From the NCBI GenBank assembly GCA_903789375.1, contig CAIFEB010000014.1, positions 1 through 46,451 of the forward strand: DNA of 46,451 nucleotides. Reading direction: 5' to 3'. This document shows, in pieces, positions 1-8,537 of the stretch (within the stretch, counting starts at the first letter, position 1; every line of letters starts with the position of its first letter). The notes beneath the pieces are model-generated. The model was not told the origin of the DNA and did no database searches. It was given only the letters and a program-made list of their open reading frames with translations. Source of the DNA: an uncultured Eggerthellaceae bacterium (lineage in GTDB: Bacteria; Actinomycetota; Coriobacteriia; Coriobacteriales; Eggerthellaceae). Both the position numbers and the translations under genes were made by a program.

Positions 1-404
1 GACTTGGCCGTGCGCGCGGTGCTGCGCGCCGATGGCCGCGCGGAAGGCCGCGGGCGACCCGCAGAGCGCGGCGCGGACGCGCTGCTTCCCAGCCCTCCGA
101 CATTGCCTATCTGCATGCCGGATTTCGACGTGCGCGCGTGCGGCTGGGCGCCGCGGCGACGACGGGGACTGCTTCCGCTGTTCTGTGGGTTGAATTGGCT
201 GCTCATGGTAGCGATTTTGTCATTTCGTCATCCAGCCGCCGACCCCTTGATTCCAATTGCTACAATAAAACCCGAACATGCCCGTTTCCATCTGCGCTTC
301 CGCTGCCTCATCGGCATGCGCGTACGGCGCCACTGCACGGGCAGCGCACAGTCTCGCAATCATATGGAGCGTTCATACCGATGCACGCGAAAAAGGAGCA
401 ACCT
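1..404. other. Left-edge spacer, no supportable gene
   Basis: No convincing gene is visible. The first 200 bases are GC-rich and open in several frames on both strands, so they could hold the end of a gene cut by the window edge, but no translation resembles a known family. The last 180 bases are more AT-rich and carry the presumed promoter of the response regulator. Confidence 0.5.
261..266 (+). promoter_or_regulatory. Possible -10 element of the two-component operon
   Basis: TACAAT matches the sigma-70 -10 consensus in five of six positions and lies in the only AT-rich stretch upstream of the response regulator. No good -35 is seen at 16-18 bases, so this is tentative. It would give a leader of roughly 130 bases. 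Confidence 0.35.
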
Positions 405-1127
405 ATGAGCAACGAAACCCGTCGCATCCTTTTGGTTGAGGACGAGAAGGCCATTCGCGACGCCGTCACGGCGTATTTCGAGCGTGAGAACTACTGGGTC
501 ACCGCCGTGGGCTACGGCAAGGAGGCCCTCGAAGAGTTCGGCAAGCACCACTTCGACCTGGTCGTTTTGGACCTGATGCTGCCCGACATCGAAGGCGAGA
601 ACGTCTGCCGCATCATCCGCGACAACTCCGACGTGCCCATCATCATGCTCACGGCCAAAGGCGAAATCGAGCAGCGCATCCTGGGCCTGGAACTGGGCGC
701 CGACGACTACCTGGTCAAGCCCTTCAGCCCGCGCGAGCTGGTCGCGCGCTCCCGCGCCCTGCTGCGCCGCGTCCACGCGGATTCGGAGCCGCAGCGCGAG
801 GTGCTCACCTTTGGCGACCTGACCATCGACGTATCGGGCCACAAGGTCACCGTCGGCGGCAAGGAAGTCGACCTGACGGCCAGCGAGTTCAAGCTGCTCA
901 CCACGCTGTCGCGCTACCCGGGCCGTGTCTACTCGCGCATGGAGCTGGTCGAAAAGGTGCTCGGCTACGACTTCGAGGGCTACGAGCGCACCATCGACAG
1001 CCACGTCAAGAACCTGCGCGCCAAGATCGGCGACAACCCGCGCCACCCGAAGTGGCTGCACACCGTCCACGGCGTCGGCTACCGCTTCGAGGATCCGACC
1101 AAGCAGAACAACGGTCAGCAGCAGTAA
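405..1127 (+). CDS. OmpR/PhoB-family response regulator
   Basis: This 240-residue DNA-binding response regulator has an N-terminal receiver domain (about residues 6-118) and a C-terminal winged-helix output domain (about 130-232). The receiver keeps the acidic pocket at E12/D13, the phosphoacceptor D56 in the sequence VVLDLMLPD, T83 and the switch lysine K105 (LVKP). The effector domain ends with the typical HTVHGVGYRF wing. The start is the ATG preceded by AAGGAG eight bases upstream; longer open frames upstream lack a ribosome site and similarity. The sensor kinase follows after 27 bases, so the two form one operon. The regulated genes cannot be deduced here. Confidence 0.95.
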   Translation: MSNETRRILLVEDEKAIRDAVTAYFERENYWVTAVGYGKEALEEFGKHHFDLVVLDLMLPDIEGENVCRIIRDNSDVPIIMLTAKGEIEQRILGLELGADDYLVKPFSPRELVARSRALLRRVHADSEPQREVLTFGDLTIDVSGHKVTVGGKEVDLTASEFKLLTTLSRYPGRVYSRMELVEKVLGYDFEGYERTIDSHVKNLRAKIGDNPRHPKWLHTVHGVGYRFEDPTKQNNGQQQ

Positions 1128-1154
1128 TTCGCACGCACGAAAATCGGGGCTGTA

Positions 1155-2936
1155 TTGAGTACCTATCACGAATCGTCGGAGCAGGGGCCGCACGCCTCGC
1201 AGCAGGGCGCACCGTCCGCTGTGGGAGCTGCCGCCCCTGCTTCGTCCCTGTCCGGGGCGCAGGGCGCAAACGGCGCCGACCAGCAGCCGGCCGCCAAGGT
1301 CGAACCGGCGAAAGCCACGGCCTTTGCCGGCGAGGCCACGCCCGAATCGGTCAAGCAGGCGGCGCGCCAGGGCGCTCCGTCCGATGCCGCAACCGATGAG
1401 CCGCGTCATCACCTGCGCTTTCTCCGGTGGAGCCGTCTGTCCTACACGGCTCGCGTCACCATATCGTTCGCGCTGATCGCCTTCATGACGGCTATCGTCG
1501 CCATGGGCGTCGTCTCCATCGTGTGGGAGCAGCACTTCCGCACGTACACCTACGAGAACATGCAGTCGGTCGCCGAGACCACGGCGTCTCAGATTGCCTC
1601 GCGCTACGAGAAGCTGGGGGCGTTCACGTCGTACGCCCTGCAGCCCGCCGAATACGCCGTGGCCAGCACCCAGGGCATCGGCATGCAGGTGGTCGACGGC
1701 AACAACGCCGTCGTGTTCGATTCGACGGTCAGCCCGAGCGTCTCCAACGGATCCGGTTCGTCCTCCGTCGCGCCGTCGCTCGCACCCGTCCAGGGCAAGG
1801 GCAGCACGGCGCGCGCCTCAATCGTCGTCGACAACGAGCAGGTGGGCTCGGTGCGCGTATGGGTCAACGGGTCGGACACGCTGCTGCGATCCGCCGACGC
1901 TGAGTTCCGCGCCCGGTCGTACGAGGCCATGGTCGTCGCGTCGGTCATCGCCATCGTGCTGGCATCGCTCATCGGCTTCCTGTTCGCGCGCAACCTCGTG
2001 CGCCCCATCAAGCGTATGACTGATACGGCGAAGACTCTGAAGGAAGGCGACTTCACAGCGCGGACCGGGCTTTCCGGCGACGATGAGATCTCCCAGCTGG
2101 GCGAGACGTTCGACGCCATGGCGGAATCGGTCGAGCGCGACCGCAAGCTCGAACGGCGCCTGACCACCGACGTGGCGCATGAGCTGCGCACGCCGCTCAT
2201 GGCCATCCAGGCCACGGTCGAGGCCATGGTCGACGGCGTGTTCCCCACCGACGAGGAGCACCTGATGACGGTCGACTCCGAGGTGCAGCGATTAAGCCGC
2301 CTGGTCGACTCGCTGCTCAAGCTGTCGCGCCTGGAGAACCGCTCGAACCCGATGAAGCAGGAAATCGTCAACTGCGGCGAGCTGATCCAGACCATTGTCA
2401 CCACGCACGAGGCGTACGTGAACGAGGCGGGGCTGAAGCTCATCTACAAGGCCGACGACGACGCCATAGTCAAGGGCGACCCCGATATGATCCGCCAGGC
2501 CACGGCCAACCTCATCTCCAACGCCGTGCGCTACACGCCCGAGGGCGGCACCGTCACCGTCACCGTCACCGTGCGGCGCGGCGAGAAGATGGCTTCCATC
2601 GCGGTGCAGGACACCGGCATCGGCCTCACGCCGGAGGAAGCGCGCATGGTGTTCTCGCGTTTCTGGCGATCGGATTCCGGGCGCAACCGCGAAAAGGGCG
2701 GTTTGGGCATCGGCTTGTCCGTTGTGAAGGAAATCGTCGACCGCCATCACGGCTGGGTGCAGGTGGACGGCCGCAAGAACGAGGGCGCCTGCTTCACCAT
2801 CAACCTGCCGCTGTACGACGAACGCGAGGAGCGCCGCCGTCGCGAGGCGGACGAGCGCGCGCAGCAGCGGTCGCGCACGGCCACCAGCCGCATCGGCAAG
2901 GGCGGCCGCAGCTCGAAGGGCACGCGGAACATGTAG
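1155..2936 (+). CDS. Membrane sensor histidine kinase with HAMP domain
   Basis: The 593-residue protein is the cognate kinase of the upstream regulator. Order of parts: a disordered Ala/Gln/Gly-rich cytoplasmic tail (1-95), TM1 (about 101-123), an extracytoplasmic sensor of about 130 residues, TM2 (about 258-280), HAMP, a HisKA dimerisation helix with phosphoacceptor H342 in DVAHELRTP, and an HATPase_c domain with N box (NLISNAVRYTPEGG), G1 (DTGIGL) and G2 (GLGIGLSVV). It ends in a basic Arg/Lys tail. The start is TTG at 1155; no strong ribosome site precedes it, so translation may be coupled to the regulator. The roughly 95-residue N-terminal tail before TM1 is longer than usual and could shrink if an internal start is used. 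The signal sensed is unknown. Confidence 0.93.
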   Translation: MSTYHESSEQGPHASQQGAPSAVGAAAPASSLSGAQGANGADQQPAAKVEPAKATAFAGEATPESVKQAARQGAPSDAATDEPRHHLRFLRWSRLSYTARVTISFALIAFMTAIVAMGVVSIVWEQHFRTYTYENMQSVAETTASQIASRYEKLGAFTSYALQPAEYAVASTQGIGMQVVDGNNAVVFDSTVSPSVSNGSGSSSVAPSLAPVQGKGSTARASIVVDNEQVGSVRVWVNGSDTLLRSADAEFRARSYEAMVVASVIAIVLASLIGFLFARNLVRPIKRMTDTAKTLKEGDFTARTGLSGDDEISQLGETFDAMAESVERDRKLERRLTTDVAHELRTPLMAIQATVEAMVDGVFPTDEEHLMTVDSEVQRLSRLVDSLLKLSRLENRSNPMKQEIVNCGELIQTIVTTHEAYVNEAGLKLIYKADDDAIVKGDPDMIRQATANLISNAVRYTPEGGTVTVTVTVRRGEKMASIAVQDTGIGLTPEEARMVFSRFWRSDSGRNREKGGLGIGLSVVKEIVDRHHGWVQVDGRKNEGACFTINLPLYDEREERRRREADERAQQRSRTATSRIGKGGRSSKGTRNM

Positions 2937-2984
2937 GCGCGTCGCCTTCCCGCCTCTTCGGAAAATGGATGGAAAGCGCGCGAT

Positions 2985-3060
2985 AATGCCAGCTGGGCGC
3001 TGCTGTGCGCAATAATGGACGCGTAGATTGATGCGCGGCGCAGCAGCGCTTGCCTGAGGC
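2985..3060 (+). promoter_or_regulatory. Leader of purC with imperfect inverted repeat and -10-like hexamers
   Basis: Between the kinase and purC lie GATAAT-like and AATAATGG sequences and an imperfect inverted repeat (GCGCTGCTG near 2997 against CAGCAGCGC near 3042). The repeat could form a hairpin in the purC leader. No riboswitch consensus is recognised. Confidence 0.3.
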
Positions 3061-3093
3061 GTCGGGCGCAAACATCACGATGAAAGGCACGCA

Positions 3094-3966
3094 ATGAGCG
3101 GAATCGACATCAAGCCCGATGCGCAGGGCAAAGTTCGCGACCTGTACGACCTGGGCGACAAGCTGCTGCTGGTCGCCACGGACCGCATCTCCGCATTCGA
3201 CTACATCCTCAAAGACGAGATCCCCCACAAGGGCGCGGTGCTCACGCAGCTGTCGCTGTTCTGGCTCGATCTGCTGAGCGATGTCGTCGACAACCATCTG
3301 ATCTCGGCCGACGTGGCCGACCTGCCCGACCAGTTCAAGCCCTACGAAGACTACCTGAACGGTCGGTTCATGCTGGTCAAGAAGGCCGACATGTTCCCGA
3401 TCGAGTGCATCGTGCGCGGCTACCTGGCGGGCAGCGGCCTGAAGGAATACCAGGCAAGCGGCACCGTCTGCGGCATCAAGCTGCCAGAGGGCCTGGTCAA
3501 CAGCTCCAAGCTGCCTGAGCCCATCTTCACGCCGTCCACCAAGGCGGCCATCGGCGATCACGACGAGAACATCGACTTCGACCGTTGCGCCGAAATCATC
3601 GGGCGCGACAACGCCACGGCGCTGCGAGACCTCACCATCAAGCTGTACACCACGGCCGCCGACCATGCGGCTGCGCACGGCATCATCATCGCGGACACCA
3701 AGTTCGAGTTCGGCGTGCTGGACGGCAAGATCATCCTGGCCGACGAGGTGCTCACGCCGGATTCCTCGCGCTTCTGGCCGGGCGACCAGTACGAGCCGGG
3801 CAAGAGCCAGCCGAGCTTTGACAAGCAGTTCGTGCGCGATTGGCTCAACGCCAACTGGGATCGCACGGGCGAGCCGCCGCGGCTGCCGCAGGACATCATC
3901 GAGAAGACGAGCGAGAAGTACGTCTCCGCGTACGAGCAGATCACCGGCAGGAAGTTCGAGTTCTAA
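3094..3966 (+). CDS. purC: Phosphoribosylaminoimidazole-succinocarboxamide synthase
   Basis: SAICAR synthetase joins CAIR and aspartate with ATP hydrolysis in de novo purine synthesis, in the cytosol. At 290 residues it belongs to the longer, yeast Ade1-like branch rather than the 237-residue E. coli type. Family motifs are intact: GKVRDLYDLGDKLLLVATDRISAFD near the N-terminus, ECIVRGYLAGSG near residue 105, and DTKFEFGVLDGKIILADEVLTPDSSRFW in the second half, with the substrate-binding SSR. ATG at 3094 follows a purine-rich GAAAGG. It is not next to other pur genes and a strong terminator follows, so it is probably monocistronic. Confidence 0.96.
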   Translation: MSGIDIKPDAQGKVRDLYDLGDKLLLVATDRISAFDYILKDEIPHKGAVLTQLSLFWLDLLSDVVDNHLISADVADLPDQFKPYEDYLNGRFMLVKKADMFPIECIVRGYLAGSGLKEYQASGTVCGIKLPEGLVNSSKLPEPIFTPSTKAAIGDHDENIDFDRCAEIIGRDNATALRDLTIKLYTTAADHAAAHGIIIADTKFEFGVLDGKIILADEVLTPDSSRFWPGDQYEPGKSQPSFDKQFVRDWLNANWDRTGEPPRLPQDIIEKTSEKYVSAYEQITGRKFEF

Positions 3967-4001
3967 ACGGCGTTTCCGTCCGCCGCAGGGCGGGCGGGTG
4001 C

Positions 4002-4039
4002 AGCGGTTGTGCCTCGAGCGAGGGGCGCAACCGCTTTTT
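4002..4039 (+). terminator. Rho-independent terminator after purC
   Basis: The arms AGCGGTTGTGCCTC and its near-perfect complement (4021-4035) form a 14-bp stem with a very short loop, followed by TTTTT. It begins 36 bases after the purC stop. Confidence 0.85.
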
Positions 4040-4235
4040 GCGGAACGGCGTAGCTTTAAGCGCCGTTCCGCGCGCGGAGCGATTCGACGCGTGAAGGTTG
4101 GGCGTTGGCCACACGGACGGGGCGCCAAACCTTCGGACGTCGGATCACCGAACGAAAAGCAAGACGGCGTACCAGCACGATCAGCGAGTTTGCCCGGCGG
4201 GCGCGCCGGCGAACGAACGACAAGGAGTTTTGAGC

Positions 4236-4985
4236 ATGACCCGACGCAATCCGATGAACGAGCGCTACCAGGAAGACACGCACACCGGTTCCACGCGCAA
4301 AAGCGCCGCATCCGCCAAGCCCAAGTCGCAGGCGGCCAGCACGACGCACGCGCCGGCGCCCAAGTCCAAGAAGCAGAAGAAGGAAGAGGCGCGTGAGCGC
4401 GAGATGAAGATGGAGCGCAAACGCCGCATCCTGTCGGGCGATTCCGGCAACGGCTACGACGTGCCGACGCCCGAGTTCAATAAGCTCAAGCGTCGCTGGT
4501 GGGGCGTGCTCATTGCAGCCATCATCACGACGGCGCTCGCGTTCGCGGCCAGCACGTCGGCCGACTTCGCGTGGCTGTCGATGGTGCTGCTCGTCGCCTC
4601 GTACGTGCTGATCATCATCGCGTTCTACATCGACCTCGGCCCTATCCGCCGCATGCGCAAGAGCTACTTCGGTTCGCTGAACACGGACAAGTCCAAGGCC
4701 GCTCGCGCTGAGCAGAAACGCCGCATGGCCGCCGCTCGCGTGCAGGAGAAGGAAGCCGAGGGGAAGTACAAGGACGCCAAGGCCGAAGAGGAGCGCAAGA
4801 AGGAAGAACGCAAGGCCAAGGGCCCGCTCGGGTGGTTCCGCAAGTCCAAGGGCGACGCCAAGCAGGCCAAGGACGATTTGCAGGCGAAGGCCGAGGCTGT
4901 GAAGGCGGTCGAGGGTACTGCCGACGCCGACGCCAAGGACGCGAGGGCCGGCAAGGGATCCAAGAACGCAAAGGACGCGAAGTAG
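4236..4985 (+). CDS. Small two-TM membrane protein with charged cytoplasmic tails
   Basis: The 249-residue product is not assigned to a named family. It has a Lys/Glu/Ala-rich N-terminal tail (1-85), two adjacent membrane helices (about 89-106 and 112-133) joined by a very short loop, then a highly charged, probably coiled-coil or disordered C-terminal half rich in Ala, Lys and Glu. Both ends should be cytoplasmic. The start is the ATG at 4236 with AAGGAG eight bases upstream; the longer open frame from 4098 lacks support. It stands alone between two terminators. The charged tails suggest a scaffold or nucleic-acid/ribosome contact, but that is speculation. Confidence 0.75.
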   Translation: MTRRNPMNERYQEDTHTGSTRKSAASAKPKSQAASTTHAPAPKSKKQKKEEAREREMKMERKRRILSGDSGNGYDVPTPEFNKLKRRWWGVLIAAIITTALAFAASTSADFAWLSMVLLVASYVLIIIAFYIDLGPIRRMRKSYFGSLNTDKSKAARAEQKRRMAAARVQEKEAEGKYKDAKAEEERKKEERKAKGPLGWFRKSKGDAKQAKDDLQAKAEAVKAVEGTADADAKDARAGKGSKNAKDAK

Positions 4986-5304
4986 CCGCCAAGGCTTGCC
5001 CGCACCGCGCCCATGCCGCCGCGCATAGGTCCGCGACGAAAACGGGCGTTTGAGCTGGAATCGTTGCGCATGCGTGCATGCGCTTACGGCAGCTTATGCG
5101 AAGCGCCGCCGCACCTCCTGAAAGGGACGTGCGGCGGCGCTTTTTCGCAGGGTGCGCTCTGTGCGGCGGCGCTGCGGATACGGGCGCGCGCCGTTGGGCG
5201 CGATTCAATAGCGCAGCGTGGCACAACAACGCTGCGGCCAGCGTGCGCCACCCGCGGCGCTGGGGCACCGCGAAAGGGCACTGTGCCCTCTGCGGCGCTG
5301 CGCC
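4986..5304. other. Spacer with terminator, otherwise empty
   Basis: Apart from the terminator at 5101-5145, this convergent spacer between the two-TM gene and queC shows no coding signal. It is GC-rich and open in several frames by composition only. Confidence 0.6.
5101..5145 (+). terminator. Rho-independent terminator
   Basis: AGCGCCGCCGCAC (5102-5114) pairs perfectly with GTGCGGCGGCGCT (5129-5141), followed by TTTTT. It probably ends the transcript of the two-TM protein gene, 115 bases away. Confidence 0.85.
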
Positions 5305-6111
5305 TTACGCGTACTCGACGGGGTCCTCCACACCGTTAGCGTGGAATGCGCGCAGGCGGTCGACGCACGTGCCGCACGTCCCGCAGGGCTTGTCGCCGCC
5401 TTCGTAGCAGGACCAGGTCAGCTCGTAGGGAACGTGCAGCGCCAGCCCGCAGGCTACGACCTGCGCCTTGTCCATGGCGACGAACGGCGCACACACGCTC
5501 ACGAGCCCGGCCGTGCCGAGCGAGATCGCACGCCCCATGGTCTTGGTGAACTCCGGCGAGCAGTCGGGGTAGGCGTCGCCGGCGGCGTCGTCCATATGCG
5601 CGCCCAGGTACAGCGCCGTGTGGTCGCTCGGGTACAGCGACAGGCCGAGCGCCGCAACGGCGGACAGCATGAGCCCGTTGCGGAAGGGAACGTACGTTTC
5701 CACCAGGCCGTTTCGGCTGTCGCGCACCTGTTCGCCGTACGATTCGTGCGGCACGGCGCGAGTTGAGTTCGCCATGAGCGCGTTGTCTGAGTCCGCGAGG
5801 ACGCTCGCCAGGTTGAGCTCGCGGTGGGCGACGCCGTAGCGCGCCGCCACAGCGCGGGCGGCCTCGAGCTCGCGCGCGTGGCGCTGGCCGTAGAACACGC
5901 TCACCGTCGTCACCTTGTCGCGCGGAAAACGTTCGAGCGCGAGCGCCAGGCACGTGGTGGAGTCAACGCCGCCGCTCGACAGCACGACGGCCGCCGTGCT
6001 GTCGGCTGCCGGTGCGATCGGCGTGGCGGACGCAGGGCGGGTCGCGGTGGCGGCAGTGTTGCTCGCGCTTTCATGCGCGTTGGCTTTGTTGTTCGCAGTG
6101 CTTTTTGGCAT
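5305..6111 (-). CDS. queC: 7-cyano-7-deazaguanine synthase
   Basis: QueC converts 7-carboxy-7-deazaguanine and ammonia to preQ0, using ATP. The 268-residue protein carries the PP-loop ATP motif SSGGVDSTT near residue 45 and a C-terminal zinc site (SCYEGGDKPCGTCGTC). The ATG at 6111 has AAAAGGAA a few bases upstream, whereas the longer open frame to 6252 does not. This start gives an unusual Ala/Thr/Asn-rich tail of about 38 residues before the PP-loop; a later start would remove it. It follows queF on the same strand after 180 bases, so the two are probably co-transcribed. queD and queE, needed earlier in the pathway, are not in the window. Confidence 0.94.
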   Translation of the reverse strand: MPKSTANNKANAHESASNTAATATRPASATPIAPAADSTAAVVLSSGGVDSTTCLALALERFPRDKVTTVSVFYGQRHARELEAARAVAARYGVAHRELNLASVLADSDNALMANSTRAVPHESYGEQVRDSRNGLVETYVPFRNGLMLSAVAALGLSLYPSDHTALYLGAHMDDAAGDAYPDCSPEFTKTMGRAISLGTAGLVSVCAPFVAMDKAQVVACGLALHVPYELTWSCYEGGDKPCGTCGTCVDRLRAFHANGVEDPVEYA

Positions 6112-6291
6112 AGGGTTCCTTTTGAGCGGTTGGACGGGTAGGTCTGGATGCGGCGGGGCTGCGTGCGACGCGTGCGTCGGCAGCATGAGCACAGGGTGTT
6201 TGGCGGATGCGCAAGCGGGTCGCTCGCGTTCGGGGCGGTAGGTCGGCCGCATGCGGCGTCAGATGGACGGGTTGGCCGAGAGTCGCATCGC

Positions 6292-6807
6292 TCAGCGGGC
6301 GCCGTCGCCGCGGTCGAGGTCGGACAGCTGCTCGAACATGCGCCGCGCTGCGATGTCGCCGTAGCCGAACTTCGGGTTCGCCCAGTTCGCGAACGGATAG
6401 ATGGAAATGCCGCCGCGTGGGTAGAACATCCCGCGCACCTCGATGTACTTCGGGTCCATCAGATCGCGCAGGTCCTTCATGATGATGTTCGTCACGTCTT
6501 CGTGGAAGTCGCCGTGGTTGCGGAAGCTGAACAGGTACAGCTTGAGCGACTTGCTTTCGACCATCTTCTTCTGCGGGATGTAGTTGATGTACAGCGTGGC
6601 GAAGTCGGGCTGTCCGGTGATGGGGCACAGCGTCGTGAACTCCGGGCAGCGGAACGTCACCATATAGTCATGGTCCTGATGCTTATTCTCGAAGGTTTCG
6701 AGCACCTCGGGTGCATAATCGGTTGCATAGGCGGTATGCTGGTTGCCAAGCAGCGTCAGGCCCTCATCGGAGCGGTCGCGCTGTTCGGAGCTGTGGATGT
6801 CGTTCAT
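6292..6807 (-). CDS. queF: NADPH-dependent preQ0 reductase
   Basis: QueF reduces the nitrile of preQ0 to the amine of preQ1, the base inserted into tRNA on the way to queuosine. The 171-residue length fits the short, unimodular YkvM-type enzyme. The nucleophilic cysteine and proton-donating aspartate are visible in [16 protein letters not shown], and the NADPH-binding signature [20 protein letters not shown] follows. The ATG at 6807 has AAGGGA upstream. It is the first gene of the minus-strand queF-queC pair, so the conversion of CDG to preQ0 to preQ1 is encoded together. Confidence 0.96.
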   Translation of the reverse strand: MNDIHSSEQRDRSDEGLTLLGNQHTAYATDYAPEVLETFENKHQDHDYMVTFRCPEFTTLCPITGQPDFATLYINYIPQKKMVESKSLKLYLFSFRNHGDFHEDVTNIIMKDLRDLMDPKYIEVRGMFYPRGGISIYPFANWANPKFGYGDIAARRMFEQLSDLDRGDGAR

Positions 6808-6935
6808 GCGAATTCCCTTCGACTATGCTTATGGGGAATAGCAACCGCGCGTTGACGTGCGGCGGTGGACGCATTCCCCGCGATGGCGGACGCGAATGCC
6901 CGCACACGGATGTCCATTCTAGCCGCGGTTCGCAT
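6808..6935 (-). promoter_or_regulatory. queF leader with TAGAAT -10-like box and inverted repeat
   Basis: Reading on the minus strand, a TAGAAT hexamer (6916-6921) is followed by an inverted repeat GCATTC/GAATGC (about 6874-6898) and a second GGGGAAT/ATTCCCC pairing option nearer the start codon. PreQ1 riboswitches often sit upstream of que genes, but I cannot match the known preQ1-I, II or III consensus here. Confidence 0.3.
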
Positions 6936-7077
6936 GCATGCGCACCGCAATCCACGAAACCAAGCAAGTTCGCGGGGTGCGCCGTGGCGGCACGGCTGCG
7001 AGCGACGCATGCGGCACTGACGTTATATGCACGGCACCGGTCAGAGGGGCGGCGCTGTTGTTCGAGGAGGAAGTTCC

Positions 7078-8343
7078 ATGGACGGCAATCAGGGAAAGCA
7101 CAGTTTGGACCCGCGCGCAGCGCGGCGGCTCATCGACGCCCAGCGTCGGGCGAAGGCGATCGCGGGACGTTCGAGCGGTTCCCGGATTCCCGGCAGCCCG
7201 CGCTCAGCGGGCGCTCCGCGTCCGACAGCGGATTCGCGCCCCGCAGACGCTCCGCGCGCTGCTGCGGGCCCACGTTCAGCGAATGGCGCTCGCCCCTTCT
7301 CCAACGCGCATGCGGCTGGCGGTCCACGTGCGCAGCGCTCGGGCCGTCCCGTGGCTGGCGCGCCCGGCGGTCCGCGTTCTCGCCAGGGAAGCCGCCTTGC
7401 CGGAAGCGCCCGCGCGGCGGGCGGTGCCGCCTACGACGGCAGCGAGGGCGATCTGCCCTCGTCGTTCGCGTCATTTCTGCGCATGAACGGGCGCGGTGTC
7501 CTGTCGGTGGTCGTCACGCTCGTGGTCGTCGTCATCATCCTGTTCGCCGTGCGTGGCTGCATGGGGTCCGGCGACCAGGACCAGGCTCCCGAACCTGCCA
7601 GCTCGTCTGCTGCCGAACAGCCGGCGCAGTCGTCCGGCTCCGCCGCGAGCGCGTACGTGAGCCCGTACGATTGGAGCAACCTGACGCGCACGAACGGCCG
7701 CTACGCGTACACCGTCGACGGCCAGGTAGTTTCGCGGCTGGGTGTGGACGTGTCCGAGCACCAGACGCAGGTCAATTGGAATTCCGTTGCGGCGGACGGC
7801 ATCGACTTCGCCATCGTGCGCGTGGGCTACCGCGGTTCGAGCGACGGCGACATCCACGCCGACCAGTACTTCGCCGGCAACATCGACGGTGCGCAGGCGG
7901 CAGGCCTCGACACGGGCGTCTACTTCTTCTCGCAGGCAAACACCGTCGAGGAAGCGCAGGAAGAGGCCGATTTCGTGCTGTCTCAGCTGGGCGGGCGCCA
8001 GCTTGACTACCCGGTCGTGTTCGATTCGGAGACCAACGCGACGGGCGTCGGCATGGGACGCACGGCCAACCTGTCGCGCACGCAGATGACCCAGATCGCG
8101 CAGGCGTTCTGCCAGCGCATCGAGGAGGCGGGCTACCGCGCCATGGTGTACGGCAACACCGCCGACATGGCGCGCTACAACCTGACGGGCCTTTCCGACT
8201 ACCCGGTGTGGTGGGCCGAATACGGCCAGCTGTACCCGACGGCGCGCATGGACTTCACGCTGTGGCAGTACACCAACACCGGCTCGGTGGCGGGCATCGA
8301 CGGCGACGTCGACCTGTCGATCGACCTGTCCGCCGCGCTGTAG
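7078..8343 (+). CDS. Membrane-anchored GH25 (Chalaropsis-type) lysozyme
   Basis: The 421-residue protein should cleave the MurNAc-GlcNAc bond of peptidoglycan outside the membrane. It has a disordered N-terminal cytoplasmic region (1-135) rich in Pro, Ala, Arg and Ser, one membrane helix (VLSVVVTLVVVVIILFAV, about 142-159), a Ser/Ala-rich linker, and a C-terminal GH25 domain (about 218-421). The domain keeps the family's acidic residues in LGVDVSEHQ, PVVFDSETN and the final GIDGDVD strand. ATG 7078 has GAGGAGG upstream. The type II anchor with a long basic cytoplasmic tail suggests a role in cell-wall remodelling rather than attack on other bacteria, though that is inference. Confidence 0.9.
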   Translation: MDGNQGKHSLDPRAARRLIDAQRRAKAIAGRSSGSRIPGSPRSAGAPRPTADSRPADAPRAAAGPRSANGARPFSNAHAAGGPRAQRSGRPVAGAPGGPRSRQGSRLAGSARAAGGAAYDGSEGDLPSSFASFLRMNGRGVLSVVVTLVVVVIILFAVRGCMGSGDQDQAPEPASSSAAEQPAQSSGSAASAYVSPYDWSNLTRTNGRYAYTVDGQVVSRLGVDVSEHQTQVNWNSVAADGIDFAIVRVGYRGSSDGDIHADQYFAGNIDGAQAAGLDTGVYFFSQANTVEEAQEEADFVLSQLGGRQLDYPVVFDSETNATGVGMGRTANLSRTQMTQIAQAFCQRIEEAGYRAMVYGNTADMARYNLTGLSDYPVWWAEYGQLYPTARMDFTLWQYTNTGSVAGIDGDVDLSIDLSAAL

Positions 8344-8537
8344 GGGGTTGCCTGCGCGGGCTGCGCTGGAATCGGGGAATCGCGCCGCCGAGAGCGCGCT
8401 GCTGCGGGGGTTTTGCTGTGCTGCAGGAACTGCGCTCCTACGAGGTACGCCATCGCTGCAGGCCATGTCGTTTACGAGAATCGCACCGCCGAGAACGCGC
8501 CCCGCCACCTGCGGCGAAGCGCCGTCGGCATCCCGTT

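Noticed and set aside
4-408. 134-codon open frame at the left edge
   Set aside because: Arg/Pro-rich composition and overlap with the well-supported response-regulator start argue against it.
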